In this document: in pieces, positions 34,469 to 45,311 of the stretch
Numbering within the stretch: position 1 is the stretch's first letter
How the letters are laid out: each line of letters opens with the position of its first letter
DNA from: Salinicola aestuarinus
GTDB taxonomy: Bacteria; Pseudomonadota; Gammaproteobacteria; Pseudomonadales; Halomonadaceae
Length of the DNA stretch: 64,000 bases
Direction: 5' to 3'
Assembly: GCF_003206645.1 (NCBI RefSeq)
Contig: NZ_PZJP01000005.1
Span: 556,904 to 620,903 of the forward strand
The notes under the pieces: model-generated
What the model was told of the DNA's origin: nothing
The model's database searches: none
Seen by the model: only the letters and a program-made list of their open reading frames with translations
Made by a program: the position numbers and the translations under genes

Positions 34469-37063
34469 CTATTTGGCGTCCATCTCCTTGAGACGATAGA
34501 GCAGCTCCAGCGCCGCCCGCGGCGTGAGCGAGTCGACATCGAGCGTCTCCAGTGCTTCGAGCGCCGGATGAGGCGTAGCGGCGAAAAGGTCTGCCTGCTG
34601 CGGCGCCGGTGTCGCACTCGGACGCGCCTCCAGCGTCGCCGCGGGCTGTTCGAGACTCGACAGTTTTTCCCGAGCGCGCGCGATCACGTTCTGCGGGACG
34701 CCGGCGAGCTGGGCGACCTGCAGCCCATAGCTCTGACTCGCCGGTCCCTCTTCCACCCGATGCATGAAGACGATGCCGTCGCCGTGCTCGGCGGCAGTGA
34801 GGTGGACGTTGGCCACGCCTTCCTCATGTTCGGCGAGGGCCGTCATCTCGAAGTAGTGGGTGGCGAAGAGCGTGAAGGCACGCTGGGCGGCGAGGTGCTC
34901 GGCGCTGGCCCAGGCCAGGGACAGGCCGTCGAAGGTGCTGGTGCCGCGGCCAATCTCATCCATCAGCACCAGGCTTTCGGCCGTGGCGTTGTGCAGGATG
35001 CTGGCGGTTTCGGTCATTTCCACCATGAACGTGGATCGCCCGCCCGCGAGATCGTCGCTGGAACCGATACGGGTGAAGATGCGATCGATGGGGCCGATCT
35101 CGACCCGCTCGGCGGGCACGAAAGCGCCGGTATGGGCCAGCAGCGCGATCAGCGCCGCCTGACGCATGTAGGTGGACTTGCCGCCCATATTGGGACCGGT
35201 GATGACCAGCATCCGGCGGTCGTCGTCGAGCACCAGATCGTTGGGCACGAAGGGGTGCTGGCTGACGTGCTCGACCACCGGGTGGCGTCCACCAAGGATG
35301 CGAATGCCGGGCGTCTCGCGTAGCGCGGGACGGACGAAATCCAGCGCCTGGGCGCGCTCGGCAAAGGTACACAGCACGTCGAGGGCGGCGAGGGCGCGTC
35401 CGGTGGCCTGCAGCGCGTCGAGCGCGGCGTTGAGCGTGTCGATCAGGCTCTCGTAGAGCAGCTTCTCCCGGGCCAGCGCCCGTGACTTGGCGGAGAGCGC
35501 CTTGTCCTCGAACTCCTTGAGCTCGGGGATGATGAAGCGCTCGGCGTTCTTCAACGTCTGGCGACGAATGTAGTCTGCCGGTACCTCGCGCGCCTGCGCC
35601 CGGGGAATTTCGATGTAGTAGCCGTGGACCCGGTTGTAGCCGACCTTGAGTCCGCTGAGCCCGGTGCGTTCCCGCTCCCGTGTCTCGAGCTGGACGAGAT
35701 AGTCACCGGCGTGTTCGGCGAGGCCGCGATACTCGTCGAGCTCCTCGTCGAAACCTTCCCGCAGCACTCCGCCGTCGCGAATGACTACCGGTGGGTTGTC
35801 GACGAGGGCGCGGGCCAGGGTGTCGGCAAGCTCGGGGTAGGGCACGATGTGCTGCGCCAGGTCGTCCAGCGCGCTCGCGCCGTCGATGCGGGCGAGATCG
35901 TCCCTGAGCGTCGGCAGTGCGGCCAGGGCATCCCGCAGCCGAGCGAGGTCGCGGGGCCGGGCGCTGCGCAGCGCGACGCGGGCGAGGATACGCTCGACGT
36001 CCCCCACTGTCGCCAGAGGCTCGCGCAGGAGGGTGTGATCGTCGTTCTCCATCAGCAACTGCACGGCGGCCTGGCGTGCGCCGATCTGCGCGTGGTCGCG
36101 CAACGGGCGGTTCAGCCAGCGCTTGAGCAGGCGCGAGCCCATCGGCGTGACGCTGGTGTCGAGCACGCTCGCCAGGGTGTTGTCGCTGTTGCCACCGAGA
36201 TTGATGTCGATCTCGAGATTGCGACGACTGGCGGCGTCGATCACCACGGCATCGTCGCGGCTTTCGACGCCGAGCGCGGTGACGTGTGGCAGCCGCGAGC
36301 GCTGGGTGTCACGGGCATAGTCGATCAGCACGCCGGCGGCGACGACGGCGGTCTCCAGGTGGGTGCAGCCAAAACCGCGCAGGTCGGCGACACCAAACTG
36401 ATCGCACAGCAGCCGCTGGGCGGTCTCCAGATCGAAGTGCCAGTCGCTCTGACGGCGCAGGCCGGTCCGCTCGGTGAGCGCGATGGGGAGACTGAGGCTT
36501 TCGGCGGCCAGTACCTCGGCAGGCTGCAGACGGTGGATCTCGGCCATCAGGTCGGCCTCGGTATCCACTTCCAGCACGTTGAAGCGCCCGCTGGAGAGCT
36601 CGAGCCCGGCGATTCCCCAGCGTTCGCCATGGCGATGCAGGGCAATCAGCAGGTTGTCGCGGCGCTCGTCGAGCAGGGCTTCGTCGTGCAGCGTCCCGGG
36701 GGTGACGATGCGCACCACGCGGCGTTCCACCGGCCCCTTGGAAGTGGCGGGGTCGCCGATCTGCTCGCAGATCGCTACCGACTCGCCCGACTTCACCAGC
36801 CGCGCCAGATAGTTTTCGGCACTGTGGTAGGGCACGCCGGCCATGGGGATCGGCGTGCCGGCGGACTGGCCGCGCGCGGTCAGGGTGATGTCGAGCAGCT
36901 TGGCGGCGCGCTTGGCGTCGTCAAAGAAGAGCTCGTAGAAATCGCCCATGCGATAGAAAAGCAGTACATCGGGATGTTCGCGCTTGATCTTGAGAAACTG
37001 CGCCATCATCGGCGTGTGCTGGGAAGACTTGCTGGCGGCCGCGTCCTGCATGGCGTGTCGCAT
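34469..37063 (-). CDS. mutS: MutS, DNA mismatch recognition ATPase
   Basis: 864 residues (E. coli 853). The mismatch-wedging Phe-x-Glu motif is F42-Y-E44 in MGDFYELF; Walker [14 protein letters not shown] is near residue 625; [12 protein letters not shown] is the Walker B/D-loop. Two starts are possible (37063 or 37051, MQDAAAS); neither has a well-spaced RBS and I keep the longer. The C-terminal beta-clamp/tetramer tail is present. Divergent from a small RHH-like gene. Confidence 0.96.
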   Translation of the reverse strand: MRHAMQDAAASKSSQHTPMMAQFLKIKREHPDVLLFYRMGDFYELFFDDAKRAAKLLDITLTARGQSAGTPIPMAGVPYHSAENYLARLVKSGESVAICEQIGDPATSKGPVERRVVRIVTPGTLHDEALLDERRDNLLIALHRHGERWGIAGLELSSGRFNVLEVDTEADLMAEIHRLQPAEVLAAESLSLPIALTERTGLRRQSDWHFDLETAQRLLCDQFGVADLRGFGCTHLETAVVAAGVLIDYARDTQRSRLPHVTALGVESRDDAVVIDAASRRNLEIDINLGGNSDNTLASVLDTSVTPMGSRLLKRWLNRPLRDHAQIGARQAAVQLLMENDDHTLLREPLATVGDVERILARVALRSARPRDLARLRDALAALPTLRDDLARIDGASALDDLAQHIVPYPELADTLARALVDNPPVVIRDGGVLREGFDEELDEYRGLAEHAGDYLVQLETRERERTGLSGLKVGYNRVHGYYIEIPRAQAREVPADYIRRQTLKNAERFIIPELKEFEDKALSAKSRALAREKLLYESLIDTLNAALDALQATGRALAALDVLCTFAERAQALDFVRPALRETPGIRILGGRHPVVEHVSQHPFVPNDLVLDDDRRMLVITGPNMGGKSTYMRQAALIALLAHTGAFVPAERVEIGPIDRIFTRIGSSDDLAGGRSTFMVEMTETASILHNATAESLVLMDEIGRGTSTFDGLSLAWASAEHLAAQRAFTLFATHYFEMTALAEHEEGVANVHLTAAEHGDGIVFMHRVEEGPASQSYGLQVAQLAGVPQNVIARAREKLSSLEQPAATLEARPSATPAPQQADLFAATPHPALEALETLDVDSLTPRAALELLYRLKEMDAK

Positions 37064-37324
37064 CGCTCCGTGGGTAACTTGGCAGGCGAGGCGGGAGCGA
37101 GGATTTTGCAGAAAGTGACTGCGCTGCCGCTCGTGACGACGCTCCTCGCTCCCGGCGAATTGGGCAAAGCGGCAAGGGTACCATGCAGCCGCGATGCCGA
37201 CATCCGACAGACCGCGGAAGGGGAGGCGTTCAGGCGCTTCATGCGTGCGGGTCTAGTGATTTCAGCCGGGTCGATCACTGATAAGCCGTTACAGTATTTT
37301 GAAATCGGCATCGAGGAATCGTTC

Positions 37325-37534
37325 ATGGCCCGGCTGGTGCTCAACCACCTCAGCGAATCGTCCTACCGACAGCTAGTGCTCGCCTCCGAACGGCGTAACG
37401 TCAACGTCAGTGAACTCGCCGTCATACTGCTCGAGATTGCGGTGGCGGAACTGGCAGAGGAGGAGGCAGCCTGGCAATCCTCTTCTTCCTCCGAGACGCC
37501 GCGCCCACCGCCGTTACCACCGTCTAAGAAGTGA
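37325..37534 (+). CDS. Small ribbon-helix-helix-like protein
   Basis: 69 residues. The pattern of a short strand LVLNHL, then SESSYRQLVLASERR, a turn NVNVSELAV and a second helix ILLEIAVAELAEEEA matches Arc/FitA-type ribbon-helix-helix DNA-binding proteins by eye. A disordered Ser/Pro tail follows. GAGGAA lies 6 bases before the ATG. It faces mutS across a 261-base gap and precedes pncC by 84 bases. No toxin-like partner is adjacent. Family assignment is inference; the gene itself is probable. Confidence 0.5.
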   Translation: MARLVLNHLSESSYRQLVLASERRNVNVSELAVILLEIAVAELAEEEAAWQSSSSSETPRPPPLPPSKK

Positions 37535-37618
37535 TGTCGTCGGCCGGGCAGTGGGTTGTCAAATTCGGCACGCCTTCCATACTGGGCATCGACCTCACTG
37601 CGAGCGGATACGCCCACC

Positions 37619-38143
37619 ATGTCCATTCCCGCTGCCTTTGTCCCACCCGACGAGGCCGACCGGTCCCTCGAGACGCTGACGCATGCGCTGGCCGAGCGCT
37701 GTCTCACCGCCGGTATTGGTGTCACCGCCGCCGAGTCCTGTACCGGCGGGGGCGTGGCGTCGGCGATTACCGCGGTCGCCGGCAGTTCGAGTTACTTCGA
37801 GACCGGCTACGTCACCTATGCCAACGCCGCCAAGACCCGGCTGCTCGGTGTCCGTGAAGCGACCCTTGCGGACCACGGCGCCGTCAGCGAGCAGACCGTG
37901 TGTGAAATGGTCGCCGGCGCCTGCCGGGACAGCGGTGCCGGTCTCGGCGTCGCCATCAGTGGCGTGGCGGGGCCGGGCGGCGGCAGTGCCGACAAGCCCG
38001 TGGGTACCGTCTGGATCGCCTGGGGTCACACGCAGGCGCAACGCGCCCGGCGCTACCGGTTCGAGGGGGATCGTGCGGCGGTCCGTGAACGTGCCGTGGC
38101 GATCGCGCTCGCCGGCTTGATCGACTGGCTGGCCGCGACCTGA
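37619..38143 (+). CDS. pncC: Nicotinamide-nucleotide amidohydrolase (CinA C-terminal domain)
   Basis: 174-residue stand-alone CinA C-terminal domain that deamidates NMN in pyridine nucleotide salvage. AAESCTGGGVASAITAVAGSS, YVTYANAAKTRLLGV and GVAGPGGGSADKPVGTVWIA are family hallmarks. Start at MSIPAAF; upstream residues are not homologous. It precedes recA, a widely conserved order. Confidence 0.95.
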   Translation: MSIPAAFVPPDEADRSLETLTHALAERCLTAGIGVTAAESCTGGGVASAITAVAGSSSYFETGYVTYANAAKTRLLGVREATLADHGAVSEQTVCEMVAGACRDSGAGLGVAISGVAGPGGGSADKPVGTVWIAWGHTQAQRARRYRFEGDRAAVRERAVAIALAGLIDWLAAT

Positions 38144-38264
38144 AGCGTCGCGACACGGGGCACCGAGAACCCTTGGGGCATCGAGTCCTGGCGTCTCGGC
38201 CCTGTGGAAGCTCGGCTAAAATAGCGGGGTCAGGGATAGTCGCGCCGCATTTTTTTCTCCATAA

Positions 38265-38284
38265 TACTGTCTAGCCATACAGTA
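38265..38284. promoter_or_regulatory. LexA (SOS) box of recA
   Basis: TACTGT-N8-ACAGTA, a perfect 20-base dyad in the arms, matching the gammaproteobacterial LexA consensus CTGT-N8-ACAG. It overlaps a TAATAC -10-like element (38262-38267) and lies 81 bases before recA, so LexA binding would block initiation. Confidence 0.95.
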
Positions 38285-38364
38285 TTTGAAACCGGTTGGG
38301 CCGCCTCGCTCGACGGACGGTGCCACCCCGGCGCCTTCACTCAGTGCACTCCTAGGAGACCTTC

Positions 38365-39429
38365 ATGGCAAAGGACGAAAACCGCAGCAAGGCGCTCAAC
38401 GCGGCTTTGTCACAGATCGACCGCCAATTTGGCAAGGGTACCGTGATGCGTCTGGGTGACACCCCGCGTACCGCGATACCCGTGGTATCCACGGGGTCGC
38501 TGGGGCTCGACATTGCGCTCGGCGTGGGCGGCCTGCCGTTCGGTCGTGTGGTCGAGATCTTCGGCCCGGAATCGTCGGGTAAGACAACGCTGACCCTGTC
38601 GGTCATCGCTCAGGCCCAGAAGGATGGCAAGACCTGCGCATTCGTCGATGCCGAGCACGCGCTCGATCCGAGCTATGCCGAGAAGCTGGGCGTCGATCTC
38701 GACGAGCTGCTGGTCTCGCAGCCGGACACCGGCGAGCAAGCGCTGGAGATCTGCGACATGTTGGTTCGCTCCGGCGGCGTCGACGTGATCATCATCGATT
38801 CCGTGGCAGCCTTGACGCCCCGCGCCGAGATCGAAGGCGAGATGGGCGACTCCCACGTCGGTCTGCAGGCGCGTCTCATGTCCCAGGCGCTGCGCAAGAT
38901 CACCGGTAACATCAAGAACGCCAACTGCATGGTGGTGTTCATCAACCAGATCCGCATGAAGATCGGCGTGATGTTCGGCAGCCCCGAAACCACCACCGGC
39001 GGTAATGCGCTCAAGTTCTACTCCAGCGTGCGTCTGGATATCCGACGCGTCGGCTCGGTCAAGCAGGGTGATGAAGTCACCGGTAACGAGACTCGGGTCA
39101 AGGTGGTCAAGAACAAGGTGGCACCGCCGTTCCGCCAGTCCGAGTTCCAGATTCTCTACGGCAAGGGCATCTATCATGCCGGCGAAGTGATCGATCTTGG
39201 CGTGCAGTGCAGCCTCATCGACAAGGCGGGCGCCTGGTACAGCTACAAAGGCAGCAAGATCGGTCAGGGCAAGGCCAATTCCGCGCAGTATCTTGAGGAT
39301 CATCCCGAGATCATGAAGGAGATCGAGGATCAGATTCGCGCGCAACTGCTGGCAGCGCCAGTGGCCAAAGGCGAAGAGAAAGTCGAAGAGACCGCTGCTG
39401 CGGAAGACGACAGCGACTCCCTGATCTGA
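38365..39429 (+). CDS. recA: RecA recombinase and SOS coprotease
   Basis: 354 residues (E. coli 353). Walker [10 protein letters not shown] at 67-75, Walker [13 protein letters not shown]2 loop region [20 protein letters not shown], and the acidic C-terminal tail ([16 protein letters not shown]). Promotes strand exchange and LexA/UmuD-type self-cleavage; the S24 protein at 54.4 kb in this window would be a possible client. SOS-regulated through the upstream LexA box; recX follows by 24 bases. Confidence 0.99.
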   Translation: MAKDENRSKALNAALSQIDRQFGKGTVMRLGDTPRTAIPVVSTGSLGLDIALGVGGLPFGRVVEIFGPESSGKTTLTLSVIAQAQKDGKTCAFVDAEHALDPSYAEKLGVDLDELLVSQPDTGEQALEICDMLVRSGGVDVIIIDSVAALTPRAEIEGEMGDSHVGLQARLMSQALRKITGNIKNANCMVVFINQIRMKIGVMFGSPETTTGGNALKFYSSVRLDIRRVGSVKQGDEVTGNETRVKVVKNKVAPPFRQSEFQILYGKGIYHAGEVIDLGVQCSLIDKAGAWYSYKGSKIGQGKANSAQYLEDHPEIMKEIEDQIRAQLLAAPVAKGEEKVEETAAAEDDSDSLI

Positions 39430-39453
39430 TCGCCTCTCGGTAGTGATCGCAGC

Positions 39454-39921
39454 ATGACGCATTCCCCTGAAACGTCCCCCCGTGACATGGCGATCCAGTA
39501 TCTGGCCCGGCGAGAATACTCTCGGGCCGAACTGGTTCAGCGCCTGCAGTCGAAAGGGGTCGCCATCGAGGCGATTGACCCCGCCCTCGATGGCCTGGCG
39601 GCAGAGGGGTTGCAGTCGGACTCGCGATTCGCCGAAGTGTTCGTCCGCTCGCGCCTCGTGCGCGGGCAGGGCCCCAACCGAATCCGCGCCGACATTCGTC
39701 AGCGGGGTATCGACGACTCGCTGACGGACCTGGCATTCGAGGCCGAGTCACCGGATTGGTGCGAGCTTGCCACGCAGGCGCTCGCCAAGCGTTTCGACGA
39801 TGCCGGCGCGTCTCCGCGAGAGCGTGCCAAGCGAGAACGATTCCTCGCCGGTCGCGGCTTCGAGTTCGACCAGGTGCGCCACGCCATGCAACACGCCTGG
39901 GAGGATCCTGCCGCGCGCTGA
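39454..39921 (+). CDS. recX: RecX, RecA modulator
   Basis: 155-residue helical-repeat protein that limits RecA filament growth. AIQYLARREYSRAELVQRL is the first three-helix repeat and SDSRFAEVFVRSRLVRGQGPNRIRADI the family core. Likely co-transcribed with recA under SOS control. Confidence 0.95.
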   Translation: MTHSPETSPRDMAIQYLARREYSRAELVQRLQSKGVAIEAIDPALDGLAAEGLQSDSRFAEVFVRSRLVRGQGPNRIRADIRQRGIDDSLTDLAFEAESPDWCELATQALAKRFDDAGASPRERAKRERFLAGRGFEFDQVRHAMQHAWEDPAAR

Positions 39922-39940
39922 CGCGATCTTTCCCTTCCAT

Positions 39941-39966
39941 GTGTGTGGCTATCGTGTGTGGCTATC
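39941..39966. repeat. 13-bp tandem duplication
   Basis: GTGTGTGGCTATC repeated exactly twice head to tail, 20 bases after recX. Confidence 0.85.
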
Positions 39967-40010
39967 GCCCGACACGCCCGGCTTTGCCGTATCGGCGTGT
40001 TTTGCCTGCC

Positions 40011-40097
40011 GACGCCTTCACTTGTCGACGCCCTCACTTGTCGACGCCTTCACTTGTCGATGCCCTCAACGGTGTCGATGCCCTCCTGCGGGTTGTC
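40011..40097. repeat. 16-bp tandem repeat, three near-perfect and two diverged copies
   Basis: GACGCC(T/C)TCACTTGTC at 40011, 40027 and 40043 differs at one position; two longer diverged copies (GATGCCCTC...GTC) follow to 40097. Each copy boundary creates GTCGAC or GTCGAT. Confidence 0.85.
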
Positions 40098-40436
40098 GAC
40101 TTCCCCTGTCTCGTTGGCGCCGACGGGTCTTGTGATGTCGTCGAATCCCCACTCGTGGGTTCGGTGAGCGTTCATGGGAGAGATCGCAGGCATCTTTTGG
40201 GTATTCTAGGGGCGTGATGCGCAGCCAACGCGCCCACGGTGTCAGCCGACCCGGCCCCCGGTCGGTGCCGATTGGCGCTGCGTGAGCGGCCGGGCCAGGG
40301 CCTGCACTCGACAGAGAGACAGGCGACCACGTTATACTAATGCGCTTTGTGTCGGCCGCATTGGCCGGCGCTCGTTCATGCGTCACCACGTGGTCCGCTT
40401 GCCGCCGTGGATGCGCTCATCGCCACGGATCCCTTC

Positions 40437-43040
40437 ATGAAAAGTGCAGATATCAGACAGGCCTTTCTGAGCTACTTCGAGGAGCGCGGACACACCATCG
40501 TGCCTTCCGCCTCTCTGGTACCGGAAAACGACCCGACGCTACTCTTTACCAACGCCGGCATGGTGCCGTTCAAGGATGTTTTCCTGGGACGCGACCCCCG
40601 GCCCTATGTGCGAGCCACCTCGGCGCAGCGCTGCGTGCGCGCCGGCGGCAAGCACAACGATCTCGATAACGTCGGCTATACCGCTCGTCATCACACCTTC
40701 TTCGAGATGATGGGCAACTTCAGCTTCGGCGATTACTTCAAGGCCGATGCCATCCGCTTCGCCTGGCGTTTCATCACCGAGGTGTTGTCCATCCCCCGCG
40801 AGCGACTCTGGGTCACCGTTCACGTCAGCGACGACGAAGCGGCTGCCATCTGGACCGATGAGATCGGCGTCGATCCGGCGCGGATGTCGCGGCTCGAAGA
40901 GGACAACTTCTGGCAGATGGGCGATACCGGGCCGTGCGGGCCGAGCTCCGAAATCTTCTACGATCATGGCCCCGAAGTGTGGGGTGGGCCCCCCGGGACG
41001 CCGGAAGAGGACGGCGATCGCTTCATCGAGGTCTGGAACCTCGTATTCATGCAGTTCGATCGCGACGCCACGGGTACCATGACGCCGCTGCCCAAGCCCT
41101 CGATCGACACCGGCATGGGGCTCGAGCGCATGGCGGCGGTGATGCAGGGCGTGCACTCGAACTATGAGATCGACCTCTTCCACAACCTCCTGCTGGCGGC
41201 CGCCGAGGTCACCGGGCATGACGATACCGCCACGCCGTCACTGCGCGTCATTGCCGATCACATTCGCTCCTGCGCCTTCCTGATCGTCGACGGTGTCCTG
41301 CCCTCCAACGAGGGTCGCGGCTACGTGCTGCGCCGGATTATTCGCCGCGCCGTGCGCCACGGTCACAAGCTGGGCGCCAACGAGCCGTTCTTCCACCGTC
41401 TGGTGGCGGCACTCGATGCCGAGATGGGCGAGGCCTACCCGGAGCTGCGAGACGCCCGCGAGCGCATCGAGCAGATCCTGCTGAAAGAAGAGCAGCAGTT
41501 CGCGCGGACGCTGGATCACGGCATGGGCTTGCTCGACGAAGCCCTCAAGGCGCTCGATGCCGACGTTCTACCCGGTGAGACCGTCTTCAAGCTCTATGAC
41601 ACCTACGGTTTTCCGTATGACTTGACTGCTGATGTCTGCCGCGAGCGCGGCGTGACGCTGGACGAAGCCGGTTTCGAGCGTGAGCTGGAAGCGCAGCGCC
41701 AGCGTGCCCGCGCCGCCAGCCAGTTCGGCGGCGACTACACGGCGGCGCTGTCGCTCGACGGTACCACCGAGTTTACCGGCTACGACCGCCTCGAGGACAG
41801 TGCCACCGTGGTGGCGATCGTCGACGCTGAAGGGCGCGAGCTCCAGGCGCTGGAAGAAGGGCAGCGCGGCGTCGTCGTACTCGACCGCACGCCGTTCTAC
41901 GGCGAGTCCGGCGGTCAGGTAGGTGATTCGGGCTATCTCGACACCGATGCCGGACGTTTCCAGGTCGGCGATACGCGCAAGCAGGCGGGCCACCACCTGC
42001 ACGAGGGCGTCCTCATTCGCGGGCATCTCGCCGTCGGCGAGCGGGTGGCGCCGCAAGTCGACGCTTCGCTGCGCCAGGCAACGATGCGTAACCACTCCGC
42101 GACGCACCTGCTGCACGAGGCGCTTCGTCGGACCCTCGGCGATCATGTCCAGCAGAAGGGCTCGCTGGTCAGCGCCGAGCGGCTCCGCTTTGACTTCAGT
42201 CACTTCGAAGCGGTGACGCCGGAGCAGCTTGTCGAGATCGAGCGCATCGTCAATGCGCAGATTCTCGCCAACGCCCCCACGATCACCGAGCAGATGACGC
42301 TGGACGAGGCGAAGGCGAAGGGAGCTCAGGCGCTGTTCGAGGCCAAGTACGCCGACAGCGTTCGCGTTCTCACCATCGGCGCCGACGACTTCTCCATCGA
42401 GCTCTGCGGCGGGACACACATTGCGCGCACCGGCGACATCGGTGTCTTCCACATCGTCGCCGAGTCGGGCACCGCCTCCGGCGTACGCCGTATCGAGGCG
42501 GTGACCGGCGAGGGCGCGCTCGCCTGGTTCCAGGGCCAGGAACGTCAGATTCACGCCGTCGGCGAGCGTCTCAAGGCCAAGCCAGAGCAGGTGGTCGAAC
42601 GTCTCGACGCCATGCTCGAGCGCCAGCGCACGCTGGAGAAGGAGCTCGAGCGGCTCAAGGCCAAGCTGGCCAGCGCTGCCGGCAACGATCTGCTCGATCA
42701 CGCTCAGCAAGTCGCCGGCGTGCAAGTGCTGGCAACCCAGGTCGAGGGCGTCTCTGGCAAGGAGCTTCGCGGCCTGCATGACCAGCTCAAGTCGAAGCTC
42801 GGCTCGGGTGTGCTGGTGCTCGCAACCGCGCAAGAAGGCAAGGTGAGCCTCATTGCCGGGGTGACCGACGATCTGACGGCGACCCTCAAGGCCGGCGAGC
42901 TGGTCAATCACGTCGCCGGTCAGGTGGGCGGCAAGGGCGGTGGACGCGCCGACATGGCACAGGCCGGGGGGAGCGATCCGAGCCGTCTGACCGAGGCACT
43001 GGAGAGCGTGCCCGCCTGGATCGTGGATCGACTAGGCTGA
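40437..43040 (+). CDS. alaS: Alanyl-tRNA synthetase
   Basis: Class II synthetase (867 aa; E. coli 876). [19 protein letters not shown] start; [16 protein letters not shown] and [18 protein letters not shown] in the catalytic core; editing-domain zinc residues in HSATHLLH (about 551) and CGGTH (about 656); C-terminal coiled coil and C-Ala domain. A GTG ten codons upstream is an alternative start with no better RBS. Order alaS-lysC-csrA-tRNA-Ser-tRNA-Arg as in Pseudomonas. Confidence 0.97.
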   Translation: MKSADIRQAFLSYFEERGHTIVPSASLVPENDPTLLFTNAGMVPFKDVFLGRDPRPYVRATSAQRCVRAGGKHNDLDNVGYTARHHTFFEMMGNFSFGDYFKADAIRFAWRFITEVLSIPRERLWVTVHVSDDEAAAIWTDEIGVDPARMSRLEEDNFWQMGDTGPCGPSSEIFYDHGPEVWGGPPGTPEEDGDRFIEVWNLVFMQFDRDATGTMTPLPKPSIDTGMGLERMAAVMQGVHSNYEIDLFHNLLLAAAEVTGHDDTATPSLRVIADHIRSCAFLIVDGVLPSNEGRGYVLRRIIRRAVRHGHKLGANEPFFHRLVAALDAEMGEAYPELRDARERIEQILLKEEQQFARTLDHGMGLLDEALKALDADVLPGETVFKLYDTYGFPYDLTADVCRERGVTLDEAGFERELEAQRQRARAASQFGGDYTAALSLDGTTEFTGYDRLEDSATVVAIVDAEGRELQALEEGQRGVVVLDRTPFYGESGGQVGDSGYLDTDAGRFQVGDTRKQAGHHLHEGVLIRGHLAVGERVAPQVDASLRQATMRNHSATHLLHEALRRTLGDHVQQKGSLVSAERLRFDFSHFEAVTPEQLVEIERIVNAQILANAPTITEQMTLDEAKAKGAQALFEAKYADSVRVLTIGADDFSIELCGGTHIARTGDIGVFHIVAESGTASGVRRIEAVTGEGALAWFQGQERQIHAVGERLKAKPEQVVERLDAMLERQRTLEKELERLKAKLASAAGNDLLDHAQQVAGVQVLATQVEGVSGKELRGLHDQLKSKLGSGVLVLATAQEGKVSLIAGVTDDLTATLKAGELVNHVAGQVGGKGGGRADMAQAGGSDPSRLTEALESVPAWIVDRLG

Positions 43041-43048
43041 ATGCACCG

Positions 43049-43070
43049 GGCCGCTACCGGGGTGGCGGCC
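43049..43070 (+). terminator. Weak hairpin between alaS and lysC
   Basis: 10-bp stem with one G-T pair (43049-43058 / 43061-43070) and a very short loop, no U-run. Possibly an attenuating structure rather than a full terminator; no lysine riboswitch fits in the 59-base gap. Confidence 0.35.
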
Positions 43071-43099
43071 TTCAACGCTAGGGAGCGATAGAGAGACTC

Positions 43100-44344
43100 A
43101 TGGCGCTATACGTACAAAAATTCGGAGGCACCTCCGTCGGCTCGGTCGAGCGGATCAAGGCGGTGGCGGAGAAGGTCAAGCGCGATCGGGACGCGGGCCA
43201 CCAGGTCGTCGTCGTCGTTTCCGCGATGAGCGGGGAGACCAATCGGCTGATCGATCTGGCCTCACAGATCAACGAGGACCCCACGCCACGCGAGATGGAC
43301 ATGCTGGTCTCCACCGGCGAGCAGGTCACGATCTCGCTGCTGGCAATGGCCCTGCATCAGCTCGGCGTGCCCGCCACTTCCTACACCGGCGCTCAGATCG
43401 GCATTCGCACCGACAGCGCGCACACCAAGGCGCGTATTCAGCGCATCGAGACCGATGACCTCAGGGACGACCTGGCCGAAGGGCAGGTCGTGGTGGTTGC
43501 CGGTTTTCAGGGCGTCGATGACGACGGCAATATCACGACGCTCGGTCGTGGCGGCTCGGACACCACCGGCGTGGCGCTGGCGGCGGCTCTCGATGCCGAC
43601 GAATGTCAGATCTACACCGACGTCGACGGCGTCTATACCACCGACCCGCGGGTGTGCTCCAAGGCGCAGCGTCTGTCTCGCATTACCGTCGAAGAGATGC
43701 TCGAACTGGCCAGTCTCGGCTCCAAGGTGCTGCAGATTCGTGCGGTGGAGTTCGCGGGCAAGTACAACGTGCCCCTGCGCGTGCTGTCGAGCTTCGAGGA
43801 AGGCCCCGGTACGCTTATCGTTGCAGACGAGGAAATTGCATCCATGGAAGAACCGCTCATCTCCGGCATCGCCTTTACCGCCAACGAGGCGAAGCTGACG
43901 CTTCTCAACACGCCGGACGTTCCCGGTGTCGCCTCGCGGATTCTTGGCGCCATCTCCGATGCCAACATCGAAGTGGACATGATCGTGCAGAACGTCGCCC
44001 CGACGGGGGACTACACCGATTTCACGTTCACTGTCGCCAAGAGCGACTACAAGCAGACCTTCCGCATCCTGCAGAACGACGTCATCCCGGCCCTGGGCGG
44101 CGGCGAGCTGCGCGGCGACGACAACATCGCCAAGGTGTCGCTGGTCGGTGTCGGCATGCGCTCCCACGCCGGCGTGGCGTCCAAGATGTTTCGCGTGCTC
44201 GCGGAGGAAAATATCAATATCCGGATGGTCTCCACCTCCGAGATCAAGATCTCCGTGGTCATCGACGAAAAGGCGATGGAGCTCGCCGTGCGCGCGCTTC
44301 ACACCGCGTTCGGTCTCGACAAGGACAGTATTCAGAGCGAATAA
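43100..44344 (+). CDS. lysC: Aspartate kinase (lysine/threonine-sensitive type)
   Basis: First step of the aspartate family (414 aa). KFGGTSVGS carries the catalytic Lys7; GRGGSDTTGVALA and YTDVDGVYTTDPR are in the kinase domain; two ACT domains follow (from about 265), which mediate feedback inhibition. This is the alpha-type with a possible internal start for a beta subunit at Met codons near residue 249, not assessed further. A short gap follows alaS. Confidence 0.96.
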   Translation: MALYVQKFGGTSVGSVERIKAVAEKVKRDRDAGHQVVVVVSAMSGETNRLIDLASQINEDPTPREMDMLVSTGEQVTISLLAMALHQLGVPATSYTGAQIGIRTDSAHTKARIQRIETDDLRDDLAEGQVVVVAGFQGVDDDGNITTLGRGGSDTTGVALAAALDADECQIYTDVDGVYTTDPRVCSKAQRLSRITVEEMLELASLGSKVLQIRAVEFAGKYNVPLRVLSSFEEGPGTLIVADEEIASMEEPLISGIAFTANEAKLTLLNTPDVPGVASRILGAISDANIEVDMIVQNVAPTGDYTDFTFTVAKSDYKQTFRILQNDVIPALGGGELRGDDNIAKVSLVGVGMRSHAGVASKMFRVLAEENINIRMVSTSEIKISVVIDEKAMELAVRALHTAFGLDKDSIQSE

Positions 44345-44575
44345 CCCAATAACAACTTCAAGATTGTCTCAAGCCTTCTACGCTTAGGGAGAATTGGATG
44401 AAGTGAAGGGATTCGAACGCTTTTTTCAATGTCGCCCTCGGTCGTCGGCAACGACGTGATTGGCCTACCGGTCTGTATGACGCATAATCGCCCCCCTCGG
44501 GTGGTAGGTCTAATCGCAGCAGGCAGCCCGAGAGCACCCCGAGAATGGAAGAAGGCCTGAGAAGGAGATCAGACA

Positions 44576-44773
44576 ATGCTCATCCTGACCCGTCGCGTGG
44601 GAGAGACTCTCATGATCGGCGACGAAATCACTGTCACCGTTCTGGGAGTGAAGGGGAACCAGGTGCGCATCGGCGTCAACGCGCCTAAGGATGTGTCTGT
44701 CCATCGTGAAGAGATCTATCAGCGCATACAGCGCGAGAAATCAGAAGACGATGACGGCGGTCCGGACGTCTAG
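44576..44773 (+). CDS. csrA: CsrA/RsmA global post-transcriptional regulator
   Basis: 65-residue dimeric RNA-binding protein that binds GGA motifs in leaders. [16 protein letters not shown] and [16 protein letters not shown] are invariant CsrA segments; RNA contacts L4/R6 and R44 are present. AAGGAGA ribosome site with GGA suits autoregulation, as known elsewhere. In the conserved alaS-lysC-csrA-tRNA order. Confidence 0.98.
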   Translation: MLILTRRVGETLMIGDEITVTVLGVKGNQVRIGVNAPKDVSVHREEIYQRIQREKSEDDDGGPDV

Positions 44774-44933
44774 ATGGCCATGTGTGAGTCTGGTACCGCC
44801 TGAGCTGGTGAAGTCGTCCCTTTATCGGCTCGGGTTCTGGCGCCAAACGCTTTCGCCCATCTCTCGTTTTTCATTCTCGATTCACAGCCTGTCGCGAGCC
44901 GCTAAAGAATCTCAAAAAAGTTTAGGCAGCTTC

Positions 44934-44962
44934 TAGACAAAGCCTAATGAAATCGGTAACCT
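44934..44962 (+). promoter_or_regulatory. Candidate promoter of the tRNA-Ser/tRNA-Arg cluster
   Basis: TAGACA (44934-44939) and TAACCT (44957-44962) with 17-base spacing, then a GC-rich discriminator GCGCCG, typical of stringently controlled stable-RNA promoters. tRNA-Ser begins 18 bases on. Confidence 0.5.
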
Positions 44963-44980
44963 ATGCGCCGTGTTGATGAG

Positions 44981-45073
44981 GGAGAGGTGGCCGAGCGGCT
45001 GAAGGCGCTCCCCTGCTAAGGGAGTATGGGGTTTATAGCCTCATCGAGGGTTCGAATCCCTCCCTCTCCGCCA
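44981..45073 (+). tRNA. tRNA-Ser (anticodon GCT)
   Basis: 93 bases with encoded CCA. Acceptor GGAGAGG pairs with CCTCTCC, discriminator G; long variable arm typical of type II tRNA-Ser; anticodon loop CTGCTAA with GCT at 45015-45017; T loop TTCGAAT. Reads AGC/AGU. Confidence 0.97.
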
Positions 45074-45167
45074 ACATCACTTCAGGTGATGACATCAACG
45101 CTGGGTCGTAACGCTCGAAAAAGTTCGACTTCCGAGATGGTGCTTAAGACCTAACAATTTGTGATCA

Positions 45168-45244
45168 GCGCCCGTAGCTCAGCTGGATAGAGTACCTGAC
45201 TACGAATCAGGGGGTCGGAGGTTCGAATCCTCCCGGGCGCACCA
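45168..45244 (+). tRNA. tRNA-Arg (anticodon ACG), copy 1
   Basis: 77 bases with encoded CCA. Acceptor GCGCCCG / CGGGCGC, discriminator A; anticodon loop CTACGAA with ACG at 45202-45204 (A34 to be edited to inosine by TadA, so it reads CGU/CGC/CGA). Confidence 0.97.
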
Positions 45245-45311
45245 CAGATTGCAGTCAGTCAATATTGGCATCACGAGCTGTGATTGGCTCGGATCGTCAT
45301 CCAGGTTATAA

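Larger units (their letters stand above)
39922..40436. other. 515-base gene-free region between recX and alaS
   Basis: Holds two sets of short tandem repeats (39941-39966 and 40011-40097) and, near its right end, a TATACT element at 40333-40338 that may be the alaS -10. No protein-like ORF. Confidence 0.65.

Noticed and set aside
37278..37294. CTGA...TACAG near the mutS/RHH divide as a second LexA box
   Set aside because: The spacing is one base too long and the left half is imperfect.
35624..37324. Plus-strand open frame extending upstream of the small RHH-like gene
   Set aside because: Antisense to mutS; only the last 69 codons after a good RBS look like a real protein.
43041..43099. Lysine riboswitch before lysC
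   Set aside because: The 59-base gap is far too short, and lysC lies directly after alaS.
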